This document shows positions 43,076 through 55,384 of a DNA stretch of 64,000 bases, one piece after another (positions within the stretch are counted from its first letter, which is position 1; every line of letters begins with the position of its first letter). The DNA lies in contig CM069872.1 of the NCBI GenBank assembly GCA_036172665.1, positions 24,494,001-24,558,000 of the forward strand, written 5' to 3'. Source of the DNA: Prosopocoilus inquinatus (taxonomy: Eukaryota; Arthropoda; Insecta; Coleoptera; Lucanidae). Both the position numbers and the translations under genes were made by a program. The notes under the pieces are model-generated. The model ran no database searches. It saw only the letters and a list, made by a program, of their open reading frames with translations, and had not been told where the DNA came from.

Positions 43076-43091
43076 TGGTCCTTCGAGTCGT
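43076..43091 (+). promoter_or_regulatory. BEL primer binding site
   Basis: TGGTCCTTCGAGTCGT immediately follows the LTR and starts with TGG, complementary to a tRNA CCA end. I do not assign the tRNA. Confidence 0.65.
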
Positions 43092-43284
43092 GATTGGCAA
43101 GATTATCAAGGAAAAACATTCCACATCGTAAGTGTCAACGTGACGTTGGGACGGCCATTGTAACATCGGAAACGAGTACCAGAAGCAGCAGCTGCGGGCT
43201 CAAGTCAATCGTGAAACTGAAAGCTGAAACAAACAAAACAAGTGTACGTAGATAATTTAACATTGCTCAAGTTTTGATCGAAAA

Positions 43285-43860
43285 ATGTCGGTAGAAAATA
43301 CGCAGTTGCACAAAAAACGCGGCTCGTTAAAAGCGCGTGTAACATTTTTTAGCAAATTCGTAATGAAGTTAACTGACGAATTTAACACTGGCACCCTAAG
43401 TAAAGCGCAAATATGCGAATTGCAAAACAGAACAGCTAATTTCGAGGGCCTCATTGTCAATTTTGAGGAAATTCAAACTGAAATCGAGAACATCGCGGGA
43501 ATTTAGAAAGCGAATTTCTTGAACGGGAGAGTTTTGAAAATGAGTATTTTAAATTGTTAAGCTCAGCAAAGGTGTTAATAAGTCAGGCGGACTGTAACGA
43601 CGTGGACGTAAGTTCGAATCATTCCGGGAGTTCTACGCGTTCCGCGGAAAATTCATGTAACATAAAATTACCGACCATAAGTCTACCAAGATTTAATGGA
43701 AAATTCAGCGAGTGGTTGGAATTTCACGATACGTTTGAATCTTTGATTCACAACAATAGCAAAATAAACGATGTCCAAAAGTTTCATTATTTAAAGGCGA
43801 CGCTACAAGGCGATGCGTCTAAAATAATAGCGGCTTTAGAAACATAATAACAAACGCATT
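43285..43860 (+). pseudogene. BEL Gag, N-terminal part, broken
   Basis: ATG 43285 opens MSVENTQLHKKRGSLKARVT, typical of the start of BEL/Pao Gag. A frame change at about 43503 is followed by LSSAKVLISQADCNDVDVSS and LPTISLPRFNGKFSEWLEFH (the DUF1759 core). After KATLQGDASKIIAALET the frame stops at 43845, and about twenty residues usual in the family are missing before the reading resumes. So Gag carries one frameshift and one small deletion. Confidence 0.82.
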
Positions 43861-46800
43861 CTTAAACACAATCATATACAAGCATTCGCTGAAATTCCTC
43901 CCATCAATAAAGAATCATCAGCGGGTTTGAGGCAACTTGTAGACGAGGTTTTAAAGCACTTAAGGTTTTTAGAATCGTTAGGTTTACCTGTTGACAAATG
44001 GGACGATTTGTTAATTTATATCATCTCGAAAAAACTAGACAGCACAACAGTAAACGAGTGGGAAAAAAGCGCGTCGAACATAAATGAAGAAATTACTTTC
44101 ACGCATTTTGAAAATTTCCTCAGTGACCGTGCTCAATTATTGGAAACCATCGAAAATTCTAAGGCAAATTCGCGTTTTTTATCTTTACAGCCTCTTTCGG
44201 CGGCAAAGCATTCCCAAAAGACCTCCAAATCATTTGTGGTTACAAATAATACTTGCGCATTTTGCGGAGGCGATCATTGGATTTCTGCATGCGATTCATT
44301 TATGAAACTATCAATCAATGAGCGAATCAAAGGGGCAAAGGCAAAGGGACTTTGTTTAAATAGTCTTCGCTTTGGGCATTTTTCCAAAAATTGCAAATCA
44401 AAAAATTGCAAAAAGTGTCGAGCTAGGCACAATACGTTGTTGCATTTTGAAACTCAAACAGCTGAGCAGTCGCAGCCCACAGTTACCATGTCGACTATTT
44501 CGGGCAATCCTCAGGTGTTACTATCTACGGTGTGTGTTGAAATTTTGGATAAAAATGGAATTGCTCATGAGTGTCGCGCTATCCTGGATTCTGGATCACA
44601 ATCTAGTTTTGTAACAGCTGATTTGTGTACCAAATTGGGCCTTGATACAATTAACACAAACATCTCCATCGTTGGTATAAACCAAATTCAATCACAGATA
44701 AAGGCAAAATGTAATATTCAGGTAAAATCGTGTATCAATCACTTCAGCACTACAACATCCTGTTATGTGATTCCCAGAATAGCAGAACACATTCCTGCGA
44801 ATTTTATTCCATTCCAGCATCTAAACATACCAAGGAATATAAAATTAGCAGACCCCAATTTTTATAAGCCTTCAAAAATACATTTACTGCTTGGAGCGGA
44901 ATGTTTCTGGGACTTAATTTGTATCGGTCAGATAAAATTAGGCACTGGGCTTCCTACATTGCAAAAAACAAAATTCGGGTGGATCATTTCCGGTTCTTTC
45001 CATGAGCAACAGATCAAGCGTAGCCATTGTAATTTTGTGACAAATTCAAATGATCTTATTCAGGATCAGCTAAAAATGTTTTGGGAATTAGAGGAAATTC
45101 CAGGTGAAAAAATTCTGTCTGCAGAGGAGTCAGCTTGTGAGACGCATTTCATTCAAAATATGAAACGTGATGAGGACGGCAGGTTCATCGTGAAAATTCC
45201 TTTAAAGGAGTCCTCTGATAAATTAGGCGATTCTATGCAAACGGCATCGAAGCGGTTTTATTCACTTGAGCGCAAATTGCAGGGAAATACAGTCCTCAAA
45301 GAGCGTTATCACAGTTTCATGAATGAATACAAAGCTTTGGGGCACATGACAAAGGTAACAGACGAAAATGAAAATTCTTCTTATTATTTGCCTCACCATG
45401 GCGTCATAAAGGAGGAGAGTTTAACAACAAAGTTGCGAGTCGTCTTTGATGGATCCTGTCCTACAACTACGGGGATTTCAGTTAATGACATCCAAATGGT
45501 AGGTCCAAATATTCAGAGCGATTTGCAGTCCATCATTCTTCGATTTAGGGAGCATAGTTATGTTGTGTCCGCAGACATAGCGAAAATGTATCGCCAGGTT
45601 ATTGTTGATTCTAGTCAAAGATCATTACAGCGTATTCTTTGGCGTGACGATCCATCGCAAACTATATCCAAATATGAGCTTAATACTGTGACATATGGCA
45701 CTGCTGCGGCAGCATATCTGGCCATACGTTGTCTACATCAGTTGGCATACGAAAGCCTCGACGACTTCCCTGCCGCTTCCCAAATCATACTGAAAGATTT
45801 CTACGTGGATGATTTGCTAACAGGTTTCAATTCGGTTGAGGAAGCAAGAACCATTTGTTCACAAATATCACATATTTTAAGAAAAGGTCGCTTTGAGTTA
45901 AGGAAGTGGATCTCTAACAATTCGAAAATCATTGAAGATTTTTCCGATCCTGAAACAAACTCTTCTGTACTAACCATAGGTCCTAACGAAAATACCCGCA
46001 CGCTAGGTTTACTTTGGTCTTGCACAGACGATTCATTGCTCTACAACATCAATGTTGACAAGTTTCCTAAGCAGGTTACTAAACGTACAATTTTATCAAG
46101 CATTGCGCAAATATATGACCCACTGGGGCTGCTTGCACCTTGTATAATTGTCACAAAAATTATAATTCAAAGGTTATGGGCGGAACATGTATCTTGTCTT
46201 CACAACAAATGGTTGCAATTCAAAACACAAATCCTTGATTTAAATAAGCTTCGAACCCCTAGACTTGTTAAGTGTGAAAATGCAGTTATAATAGAGCTGC
46301 ATGGTTTTTCTGATGCATCAAATGATGCGTACGGAGCTTGTATTTATCTCAGATGCATTGATGATAAGGGTAAGATTCAGACCAGTCTGTTATGCGCCAA
46401 GTCCAAGGTGTCTCCCTTAAAGCCGGTGACGATACCCCGTTTGGAACTGTGTGGGGCTTTAACTTTGGCTCGACTAAGCAACACGGTACTTAAATCTTTG
46501 AATGTGAAACCTCACTCTTGTTACTATTGGTGTGACTCTACTGCAGTACTATGTTGGATAAATTGTTCTCCAAATGTTTTAAAAAACTTTGTGGGTAATC
46601 GAATTTTCGAAATCCAGAGTTTAACCAAGTCGGACGAATGGCATTATGTTCCATCAAAGGAAAATCCCGCAGATCTGGTGTCAAGGGGAGTGAGCTCTCA
46701 TTTCCTAATAGATTCAGATTTTTGGTGGAAAGGTCCTCATTGGTTACAAGAGGATACATCAAATTGGCCTAAGTCTTGCGTGAATATCCCGAATGAGGTT

Positions 46801-48357
46801 TTACCGGAAATGAAAGTACAAAAGAAAGTTCTCTTAGTTACCTCTTTTCCAGATTTCATTGAAATTGAAAGATTTTCCAGCTTCTGTAGGTTAGCTAGGG
46901 TTGCAGCAATTTGCTTGAGATTTATCCATAACATAAGAAAACCGTTAAATCTTCGTAAAAGCGGTGCTCTGTCTAAGAACGAATTAGATGAAGCTGTCGT
47001 GGTGCTGGTTAAGCAAGTACAGCGATCATCTTTTCAAAACGATATTTCTCAAATCAGCAAATATAATCATGTTGAGAAAGGCAGCAAGCTCCTTAAATTA
47101 ACCCCATTTCTAGACAAAGAAGCCATTTTGAGAGTTGGTGGGAGGTTAAAACTTTCAAATTTCACCACAGACAAAATACATCCTATGTTGTTGCCGACTA
47201 ACCACCATTTTACAAAGCTATTGTTTATCTCTGAGCACAAAAGATTACTGCACGCTGGACCCCAACAATTACTCGCGTCCATACGTGAAAAATTTTGGCC
47301 TATTTTAGGCAGAAACACAGCAAAAAGAGTGGTCCACGAATGTATAGCTTGTTTTAAGGCAAAGCCTAAGCAATGTTTGCCATTTATGAGCGACTTGCCT
47401 GAGCAACGTTTAAAGATTTCATTCCCATTTCATTACGCGGGTGTCGACTATGCAGGTCCTTTTTTTCTAAAAATAAAGCGTGGCCGCGGAGCTAAAACTT
47501 TTAAATGTTATTTATGTCTGTATGTTTGCTTCACAACAAAGGCAATGCACCTTGAGGCCGTTACAGATCTAACTACAGAAGCCTTCATCGCTTCTTTTAG
47601 GAGATTTATAGCTAGACGTGGTAAACCGCATCAGATTTTTTCCGATAATGGAACTAATTTTGTCGGAGCCAATAATCAGCTGATGGAAGTACGTACATTT
47701 TTGACAAAAAATAAAAATGATTTACAAGAAAGCTTTACTAATGAAGGCGTAACGTGGAAGTTCATACCGCCACATTCTCCCCATTTTGGCGGGATTTGGG
47801 AGGCCGGTGTTAAATCCGTCAAGCAGCATTTAAGACGCGTTGCGGGCAATGCGAGTCTCTGTTTCGAAGACTTTCTAACATTACTTACTCAAATTGAAGC
47901 AGTGTTGAATTCTCGCCCTCTTTGTCCTCTTTCATCCGATCCAAACGACTTGAATCCCTTAACACCGGCTCACTTTCTCATTGGGAGACCACTAACTTCG
48001 TTGGCTGACCCTGATGTGCAAGAAATTCCTGACAACAGGCTATCGTTATACCAACGACTTCAGAAGCTCCAACAGCACTTTTGGACCCGCTGGTCTAAGG
48101 AATTCATAGCCGAAGTTCAGCAGCGGAACAGGTGGAATTTACCTGTAAAAAACATAGAAGTAGATTCACTTGTGTTAATCAAAGAAGAAAATTTACCGCC
48201 CCTGTGCTGGAAAATGGGTCGCGTTATTGCAGTGCATCCCGGAAAGGACGGCATTGTTCGAGTCGTTTCTTTAAGGACCTCCAAGGGTACTCTGAAGCGA
48301 GCTGTGGCCAAGATTTGTCCTCTTCCAGTGCAGAGACCTGAAACTAAAGATTGTTAG
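43860..48357 (+). CDS. BEL Gag C-terminus and Pol polyprotein
   Basis: An open frame from before 43927 to TAG at 48355. Order: end of DUF1759, knuckles (CAFCGGDHWISAC near residue 110, then CKSKNCKKC), aspartic protease ILDSGSQSSFV near 219, RT with DIAKMYRQV and FYVDDLLTG near 626, RNase H HGFSDASNDAYGA near 795, zinc-binding H2C2, and integrase VDYAGPF, FSDNGTNFVG and HFGGIWEAGVK (D,D,E). The C-terminus has the LVLIKEENLPPLCWKMGRV block seen in Pao elements. It looks functional except that its Gag start is lost. Confidence 0.93.
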
Positions 48358-48435
48358 TGTTTGAATTTATGAACTGCATACTTACCTTGTTATATTTACC
48401 TTGTATTGTATTTTAGTTGAAAGTTTCACTTTCAA

Positions 48436-48447
48436 CGGTGGGGGGTA
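48436..48447 (+). promoter_or_regulatory. BEL polypurine tract
   Basis: CGGTGGGGGGTA just before the 3' LTR. Confidence 0.65.
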
Positions 48448-48676
48448 TGTTTGAGATTTATTTAGAATGTAGAACTGTACAGATGTTTAAGTTGGTAGCA
48501 ATGCTTTAAGTAGCGTTGACAAAAAAACTTCATGTGGGTGGCCAGCAAGATGGCGAACAATAAAAGGCAGTAAAAAAACGTGCACGTGTTTAATCATTAA
48601 AACAAATTGATAATTTACAAAAACACCCCAACGCATGACAATCAACAAGAAAGAAAAGTACAATCAAACATAAACA
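48448..48676 (+). repeat. BEL 3' LTR
   Basis: 229 bp, one difference from the 5' LTR. Confidence 0.95.
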
Positions 48677-48681
48677 ACAGG

Positions 48682-50141
48682 CTTGTGGTACTTTGGATCG
48701 TGTTTCACATATTGGCATTTCCAAATTGAACAGAGACGATGCATATGCAAGTCTTCTTCAAAAATTTCCTAAAATACTGAACAATACTACACGACTTTCA
48801 GCAACCAAACACAACGCCGTACATCACATTGAAACAACAGGACCACCAGTTCATGAAAGAGCACGGCGACTTTCGCCTGAGCTACTTACGAGAGCCAAGG
48901 AGGAATTTGAATTCATGCTTGATCAGAGATATTGTCAGCCATCGAAGAGTCCTTGGGCCAGCCCATTGCATATGGTTCCCAAGAAGAATGGTGACTGGAG
49001 ACCACGCGGTGACTACTGTCGCCTTAATGCACAAACGATACCTGACCGTTATCCTATCGCACACTTACTGGACTACGCTTCCATTCTACGAAAGAAAACT
49101 ATATTTTCGAGAATTGATTTGGTGCGGGCATACCATCAAATTCCTGTAAAGCAAGAAGACATACCAAAAACTGCTGTTATCACACCTTTTGGGTTGTTTG
49201 AATTTCTAGTTATGCCCTTTGGTCTCTGTAATGCTGCCCAGACATTTCAGAGATTTATAAGGCAAGTGCTAAATGGTCTTGATTTCGTCTACGCTTATTT
49301 AGATGATATACTCATTGCTTCGACCACCCCAGAAAAGCACATACTGCACCTGAAGACAGTGTTTACTCGTCTCCGAGATTTTGGCCTCACTATTAACCCC
49401 AACAAGTGTTCATTTGGCACCACAAATGTTGAGTACCTTGGTCATCTTATTTCGGCTAAGGGCTCACAACCACTACCGGAAAGGGTACAAGCAATCATGT
49501 CATACAGACGACCCGAAACACTCGCACAGCTCCGTCAATTCCTTGGAATGCTCAATTTTTACAGACGCTACATAGAGAATGCAGCAGCTATCCAAGCACC
49601 TCTTCATGCATTGCTTAAATACTCCCGTAAGAAAGATCAAAGACCTGTGGAATGGACAGAAGAATCAGTAGCTGCTTTTGAACAGTGCAAGCAAGACCTA
49701 GCTACCACCACACTCTTAACTCATCCAGTAGCTGATGCCGAACTTCGTCTAACAACTGATGCATCAGACACAGCAATGGGTGCAGTCCTGGAACAATTAA
49801 GGGAAAACAAATGGGAGCCGTTAGGTTTCTTTTCCAAGAAATTATCTGCAGCTGAAACCAACTACAGTGTCTACGATAGAGAACTTACTGCCATATACAA
49901 TGCTCTAAAATTTTTCAGACCCTGGATTGAAGGTTATAATTTTAAAATACGTACCGATCATAAACCTTTGACACATGCTTTTCAACAACGTTCTGACAAA
50001 GCATCTCCCACACAACTTCGTCAATTAAACTACATCAGCCAATACACTACCAAAATCATAGCCATCAAGGGTGCAGAAAATGTAGTCGCAGATACATTCT
50101 CACGAGTTGATACGACCACTTCGACTTGCCAGTACCATTAA
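48682..50141 (+). pseudogene. gypsy-1 reverse transcriptase and RNase H
   Basis: Continues the interrupted gypsy-1. [52 protein letters not shown] and the catalytic YLDDILIAS. RNase [17 protein letters not shown] and [12 protein letters not shown]. About 480 codons without a stop, so this part is well kept, but the protein is cut off from its protease by BEL and breaks after 50141. Confidence 0.9.
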
Positions 50142-51440
50142 CTTGACAACTTTAGCAGAAGCTCAAACCAATGAGGAAGAGTTACAACGTATTCTCAATA
50201 GTGAAACAACATCGCTAAAACTTCAAAAATTAACTTTTGGAACTCACCTTCAAGAAATCTATTGTGACGTTTCACAATGTGACATTCGCTCGTACGTACC
50301 GAAGTTTTTTAGACAACAAGTGTTCGATTCATTCCATAACCTATCACATCCTGGAGGCAAAGCAACCTGCAAATTGATTTGCCAGAGATACGTTTGACCC
50401 TCAATGAATTGAGACATTATTGGGTGGGGTCGCAACTGCATTCCTTGTCAACGTTCAAAAGTTGGACGACATGTCCATACTCAACCTTCAACATTTTTGG
50501 AACCTGATCAACGATTCGACCATATCCACGTGGATATAGTTGGACCTTTACCTGAATCCAGTGGATACCGTTACTGCTTTACAATGGTAGATCGCTTTTC
50601 AAGGTCGCCTGAAGCTATTCCTATCGAGGACATTACTGCCAGCACAGTAACCAAAACCTTTTTCACAAATTGGATTGCACGATATGGATGCCCGAAAACA
50701 ATAACGACAGACAAAGGATCCCAATTTGAATCCACATTGTTCATGGCGATGACCAAATGGAGGATCTGAGAAACGTACAGCAAACGTACACGTACAACCG
50801 CTTTTCATCCGGCAGCCAACGGATTAGTAGAGAGATGGCATTGAGTCTTAAAAACTGCTATTCGGTGTCATCAAACATCAAATTGGACCAACGTACTTCC
50901 AACAGTTCTTCTTGGTTTGCGTACATGTCATAAAGAAGACTTGAAAGCTTCTACCGCAGAGTACATGTATGGTACAACGCTGTATCCCAGGTGAATTTTT
51001 TACATATGAAGACCCACCATCAAATCCGAATATCTTCTTAGAAGAGTTCAGAATCCACATGCGTAACCTGAAACCAGCACCAGCAAATCACCACTGTTAA
51101 ACAAAAACATTTTGTTACAAAGATCTGTATACTTGCAGCCACGTATTTTTAAGAATTGATGCACCAAAATAAGGACTTGACCAACCATATTCAGGTCCCC
51201 ATGAAGTCATTGCTCGATTTAATGACAAAGTATTTACCATCAACATTGATGGGAGAAACACTAACATCAACGTCGAGAGACTCAAGCCAGCACATTTGAC
51301 TACTATTGAATCAGAAGAGCAATCATCTGCAACCACTTCAGAAAAAGAAACAGCCTCTTCACAGCAAGACACTGCGTCACAGTCTTCAACAGTCCGAACC
51401 TATAAAGGAGCAAAGAAGAAAGTTCAAATTGTTACATGAC
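50107..51440 (+). pseudogene. gypsy-1 integrase, decayed
   Basis: The H2C2 zinc region (FHNLSHPGGKATCKLICQRY) is followed by a stop, then the integrase core HVDIVGPLPESSGYRYCFT, YGCPKTITTDKGSQFESTLF and, after another break, RTTAFHPAANGLVERWH. Numerous stops and shifts. The C-terminus, with NINVERLKPAHL-like text near 51250, ends at about 51438. Confidence 0.8.
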
Positions 51441-51518
51441 CGATAAACCACAGCATCTTCAGATAAGTTTACTATCACATTAACAGACCAAAGTCAGTTA
51501 TTCAGGAAACGAGTACTT

Positions 51519-51593
51519 TGGGGATTGATCTGCACATAAACAGAAGAACGGTTACTAGGGGTAACGAATAACTATTTGCACTTGACCTGGAGC
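51519..51593 (+). repeat. Segment shared with 38211-38285, probable LTR piece
   Basis: Lies just after gypsy-1 Pol, where its 3' LTR is expected, and matches the isolated piece at 38.2 kb. The LTR limits cannot be set because the 5' LTR is missing. Confidence 0.5.
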
Positions 51594-51902
51594 CAGAGAT
51601 AAAGGAGGTAACGAGATGGGCAACATATATGCTATGAAGTAGCGTCAAATTAGCACCACCTACGGAGCTTGTCTCTAACTATTTAAACCGAAAAGGCGGC
51701 ATATTTAAATATATTGTTCCAATATTGGTATGCAGAATTTAAATGTCCGGCTGCACCAACGTTCATCATTTCTAACAGACAATCATGTCATTAGATTGTC
51801 TGTTGAAAAATGTTATTGATGAACTTTGTGCAATCGGATATTAATCTTCAAATGAAAAATGTGTAAACAAATTAAAATCATTTAAAATTTAACATATATT
51901 TA
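51594..51902. other. Stretch between gypsy-1 and the P element, no gene
   Basis: Contains a short hairpin, CATCATTTCTAACAGACAAT with CAGACAATC/GATTGTCTG near 51775-51803. It may include the left end of the P element, but I could not match it to the right side. Confidence 0.4.
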
Positions 51903-54208
51903 TTACTTCCTCCTTCTTGATACATAGCTTTTAGCTGAAAGATAGATACTATCTTTTCCTCTGTATCTATTATCTTTTCCACTTAAAATTTTATTTATGC
52001 CATTTGCCCAGTTGTGGCTCAGTAGAAAACAGAATTCTTTTATAATACAGTATTCAATTTCAGGTATATGTGTACATAACTGTATAAAATTGAAATGGAC
52101 ATTTTTATGTATAAAATCTAACATTGTCACAAATCCATTGTTTTTATAAGCAAGTTCTGGCAAAAGAACTTTCGCAAGTGTGTACACTTTTGACAAACCT
52201 TGTATTAATTGTGGTGTTGCATATTTTAATTTAAAAGGCACACTAGCAGAAAATTATTTTTCCTGAACGAAACTATGCCACTGATAATCTATGTTACTGC
52301 AAATTAAATTTCTTTTACATAAATCACATTGGTACAAATTTTTGAGTTTCTTACATAAGTAGCCGCTAACATAACTTACTGGAAATGTGTCCACTTGTGT
52401 TAATCCTGCCTCTGTTGCTGAAAGCGTGGTTAATACCTCTTCTGATATTTGATCATAATTCCTTGTTGCAATTGGTTTTTCCCTTATCAAAGTTTTAATA
52501 TTTGTTAATATTTGTGCTGAGTCCTCTTGACAATTTGCATTAATAGAATGTTTAGATGTGATATTGTTAATTAAAAGCGATTTAAAATGATTTGAAAATT
52601 GCACAGTAGTAGGATTGATATTTCTTGCACCTCTCTGTCGCAACTGCCCAAAAAAATTTTCTAGTGGGTCCTGGTTGAATACACGTGTTCTTAAAAAAGA
52701 TACGTGTGATTTTGTGTTTCTAAAAATAGCTTCCAGTCCTTCTATAGTAAAAATCCAATTTCTTAAGGATGGAGGAAAATGTTTTGTATTATTTTTTTCG
52801 AAATACATATTTTGTAAAGCTTCTTTTGCTACCGGGAAAAAAATGTGGTGTTGAGATTCTTTTGATAAAGCACATCTTAATAATTTTCCATCTCTTGCGT
52901 AGAAAGTGTTGCCATTGACGCTATCAAATAAGGAATCGAAGAATTTTAAAACTTTTGCGGTTCCAATTGCTGAGGGTTCTAAAGTTTCTCCTCTTTCCTT
53001 ATTAAGATCTAAAAAGAAACAATTAGAAATATCACCTGTTTTCAAGCAATCATTAGGAAATACATTACCTGCTTTTATTAATATATTGATAGCAGAGGCT
53101 AAATACTTGAGTAGCATTTGCCACTTTCATCTTCTTGATTTTGTTCGAATTGCAGTGTTCTTCTGTTAACCTTGGCATTAGTCTTAACTCTCCAGAAGCA
53201 TTGTCTAATTTATAAGCAGTATAAATATCATTCCATTTTGCAATGTAAATAGTATTTTTATCATTCCATACTAAGTTTTTTTGTCAGTAAATTGTTTCGT
53301 ATCCCCTTTATTAAATGAGGTGGATCGAAAATGTGATAAATCACCTGACCACCGATTTTAAAACATTTTTTATTAACATATTCTGCCTCAACAATTGAAT
53401 TTTTCATTAAATAATTTATTGCTGCTACATTTGCGCTTCCTTGATCACTCACAGTTGCAGTAATTTTTAAGCCAATGTCTTGACATTTCTGAATAATAAG
53501 TTTCAGCATTCTTACTAAGTCGGTTTGTTATAATTGTTTTTATACCACTTTGTGAGAAACCGTAGGCTATAGGTTGCTTCCAATCTTTCGTTATTCCTCG
53601 AAGCATAAACACAATTGCATGGTCTGCTATTTTATTTGAATATTTATCACCCAAATCTTCAAATCCGTCAAAGTACATTTTCGTGGCGTTAAATGAAATC
53701 TGAGGTTGTACTACCATTTCATCAAATAGCAATATACACAACTTTTCTTTTGAATTTAACGAATAAACAATCTCTTTCAGAGAATCCAGCAGATGTTCAT
53801 TTAATCCCACATTTAAATGAATATGTTGTAACAGAGTGCTTATAGTTCTTCTGCTGGGTACATTAAACAACTTCGAAAACGTCTTATAAGCTTGAGGACT
53901 TTGTTTGTATAAAATGAGTCCCAAACATTTGTCATTTAATGTATATCGCCGGCCTTTGACATGTTTACCATGAAGACGGATTTGGCTCTTTACAAATTCA
54001 GCAACATGTGGTTCTAAATTGCTGGTTGCCCTGTTAATACTTTCTTCAAGAGTAAATTTTTGTAACTTGCTTCTTAAAGTAGAATTTCTTTTTTTCAATC
54101 TCCTTATAGATCCTGTTAAGTTAACTGTTGTTTTATAGAGCTTCTTTGCTTTTGGACTTAACTGCCTAACTCTAGTCACACCGATGTTATGTAATGAAGA
54201 AGCGGAAT
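51903..54208 (-). pseudogene. P-element transposase, catalytic exon
   Basis: Starts after TTTCTTATAG. It has a coiled-coil-like basic stretch (SIRRLKKRNSTLRSKLQKF), then the RNase H-like core: LLFDEMVVQPQISFN (first Asp), ATVSDQGSANVAAI (second Asp), FDPPHLIKGIRNN, and NQDPLENFFGQLRQRG near the C-terminus with the last acidic residue. Frame changes occur near 53510, 53275 (a run of A), about 53100 and 52250. Stop at 51903. P transposases cut and paste DNA, uniquely using GTP; the GTP-binding insert would lie around 52900-53250. Confidence 0.85.
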
Positions 54209-54547
54209 CTATAAGAAAAATTAATCAAGAATACAAATAACCCCAAATCAAATATACATGAAATAGGTTTTATTATATATAATCTATATGACAATTCCGT
54301 AATAGAATTGTCACATAGATTTAGATATTATTTTTGATTTTTAAATATGTTACAAAGTCAAGTAATATTTTAAAACACAATACAAAACGCGTATTATTAT
54401 TATTAAGAAAAGAAAAGCAGTTCAAAATTTCTTTGAACATCTTTAAAAAGGAAAGCAAATTTTCTGATATCTCTCTCTTTAGTCTTTAAAAAGGAAAGCA
54501 AAGTTTTCTGATATCTCTCTCTTTAGTAAACAAATAATATTTCTTAC

Positions 54548-54610
54548 ATTTTCTTTTTTGAGATTCCTGTGGCTCTTTTGCACTGTTTATTGGCATCAAA
54601 TGTGGATTCT
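54548..54610 (-). pseudogene. P-element transposase, exon 3
   Basis: 63 nt between CTTTCCAG and GTAAGA. Phases fit exons 2 and 4. It encodes a Lys/Gln-rich linker (NPHLMPINSAKEPQESQKRK). Assigned from splice sites and frame, not from homology. Confidence 0.6.
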
Positions 54611-54710
54611 CTGGAAAGACAATACAGTTTATTTGTTATGAAGAGAATAATGATTATAAAGATATGTAATGGAAACACCTTATTTCTCTCAGCTACAAAA
54701 ACAGTCATAC

Positions 54711-54791
54711 CTTTTTCCATAACAGTTTTATGTTGTTGTATTACTTCAAGAAAGTCTGCAGTACTTGTTGAAGGCTGACATATGTTAATCT
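54711..54791 (-). pseudogene. P-element transposase, exon 2
   Basis: 81 nt between TATTTTAG and GTATGA. It encodes INICQPSTSTADFLEVIQQH with phase fitting both neighbours. A linker between the THAP domain and the catalytic part; assigned from splice sites and open frame. Confidence 0.6.
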
Positions 54792-54907
54792 CTAAAATAA
54801 AATAATAATTTAAATTGATTTGATAGATGACAGACACTGGTTACAAAATTTTCAGCTTTTAAACCAAGATGTGTATGTATTGTTTTAACTCTGGGTAAAG
54901 AACGTAC

Positions 54908-55208
54908 CTGCTGCATTAAGTTCTTGAACAGTTTCCACTACACACTCTTTTTGTGGTAAGTGTAATGATGGAACACTATCTTTTCTTAAATACATATTGG
55001 ATGCAATATCGTTTGCTGTAAAATGTATATGGCAAAGTCTTTTCTTGCGATATAAATCTTCCGGATCCATTTCCAGTAAGCTCACGTTGTCACAAGCTTT
55101 AATCCATTTTTGAAATGTTTCTGGAAACTTTCTTGGATTAGGGAATATGTGTCGATGTGACAGTTTATCTTCACAATTTCTAACTGAACACGTACGATAC
55201 CGACTCAT
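54908..55208 (-). pseudogene. P-element transposase, THAP DNA-binding exon
   Basis: ATG at 55208. MSRYRTCSVRNC gives the first Cys pair and CHIHF the C-H pair of the C2CH zinc site. The invariant Trp (FQKWIKACD) and the closing SVPSLHLP (in place of AVPTIF) are present. About 90 residues, the normal THAP length. The exon ends at a GTACGT donor. An in-frame ATG 39 bp upstream exists, but THAP domains start within a few residues of this Met. The exon itself is intact. Confidence 0.85.
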
Positions 55209-55384
55209 GGTTTGTAAACAAAGGTAAATTATTGAAATAAGACCCATAAAACTTTGACAAATTTCAAATCAAATTTTTCCCCAGAGCTGACAATCTACAG
55301 TTAAAATGTCCCTAGTTCAGGTTAGGAACTTTTAATGTTATATTCAATGCCGACATCTGGCGAATTTGTCTCCAACTATTAGCA

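Larger units (their letters stand above)
42842..48681 (+). mobile_element. BEL/Pao retrotransposon, 5.83 kb, ACAGG duplication
   Basis: LTRs 42847-43075 and 48448-48676, each 229 bp, differ at one base (43035 T, 48636 G by alignment). ACAGG flanks both sides (42842-42846, 48677-48681). This is the youngest complete insertion in the window. Gag is broken but Pol is a single 1476-codon frame. It splits the gypsy-1 protease from its reverse transcriptase. Confidence 0.95.
51903..55208 (-). mobile_element. P element (THAP9-like) with four-exon transposase gene
   Basis: Minus-strand gene: THAP exon, two small exons and a long catalytic exon, joined by GT/AG introns with agreeing phases. It lies between two gypsy pieces. 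Terminal inverted repeats were not identified. The coding part carries at least four frameshifts, so this copy is not autonomous now. Confidence 0.85.

Noticed and set aside
54544..54837. 97-codon minus-strand ORF covering P-element exons 2 and 3
   Set aside because: It reads through introns; splice sites and phases fit two small exons better.
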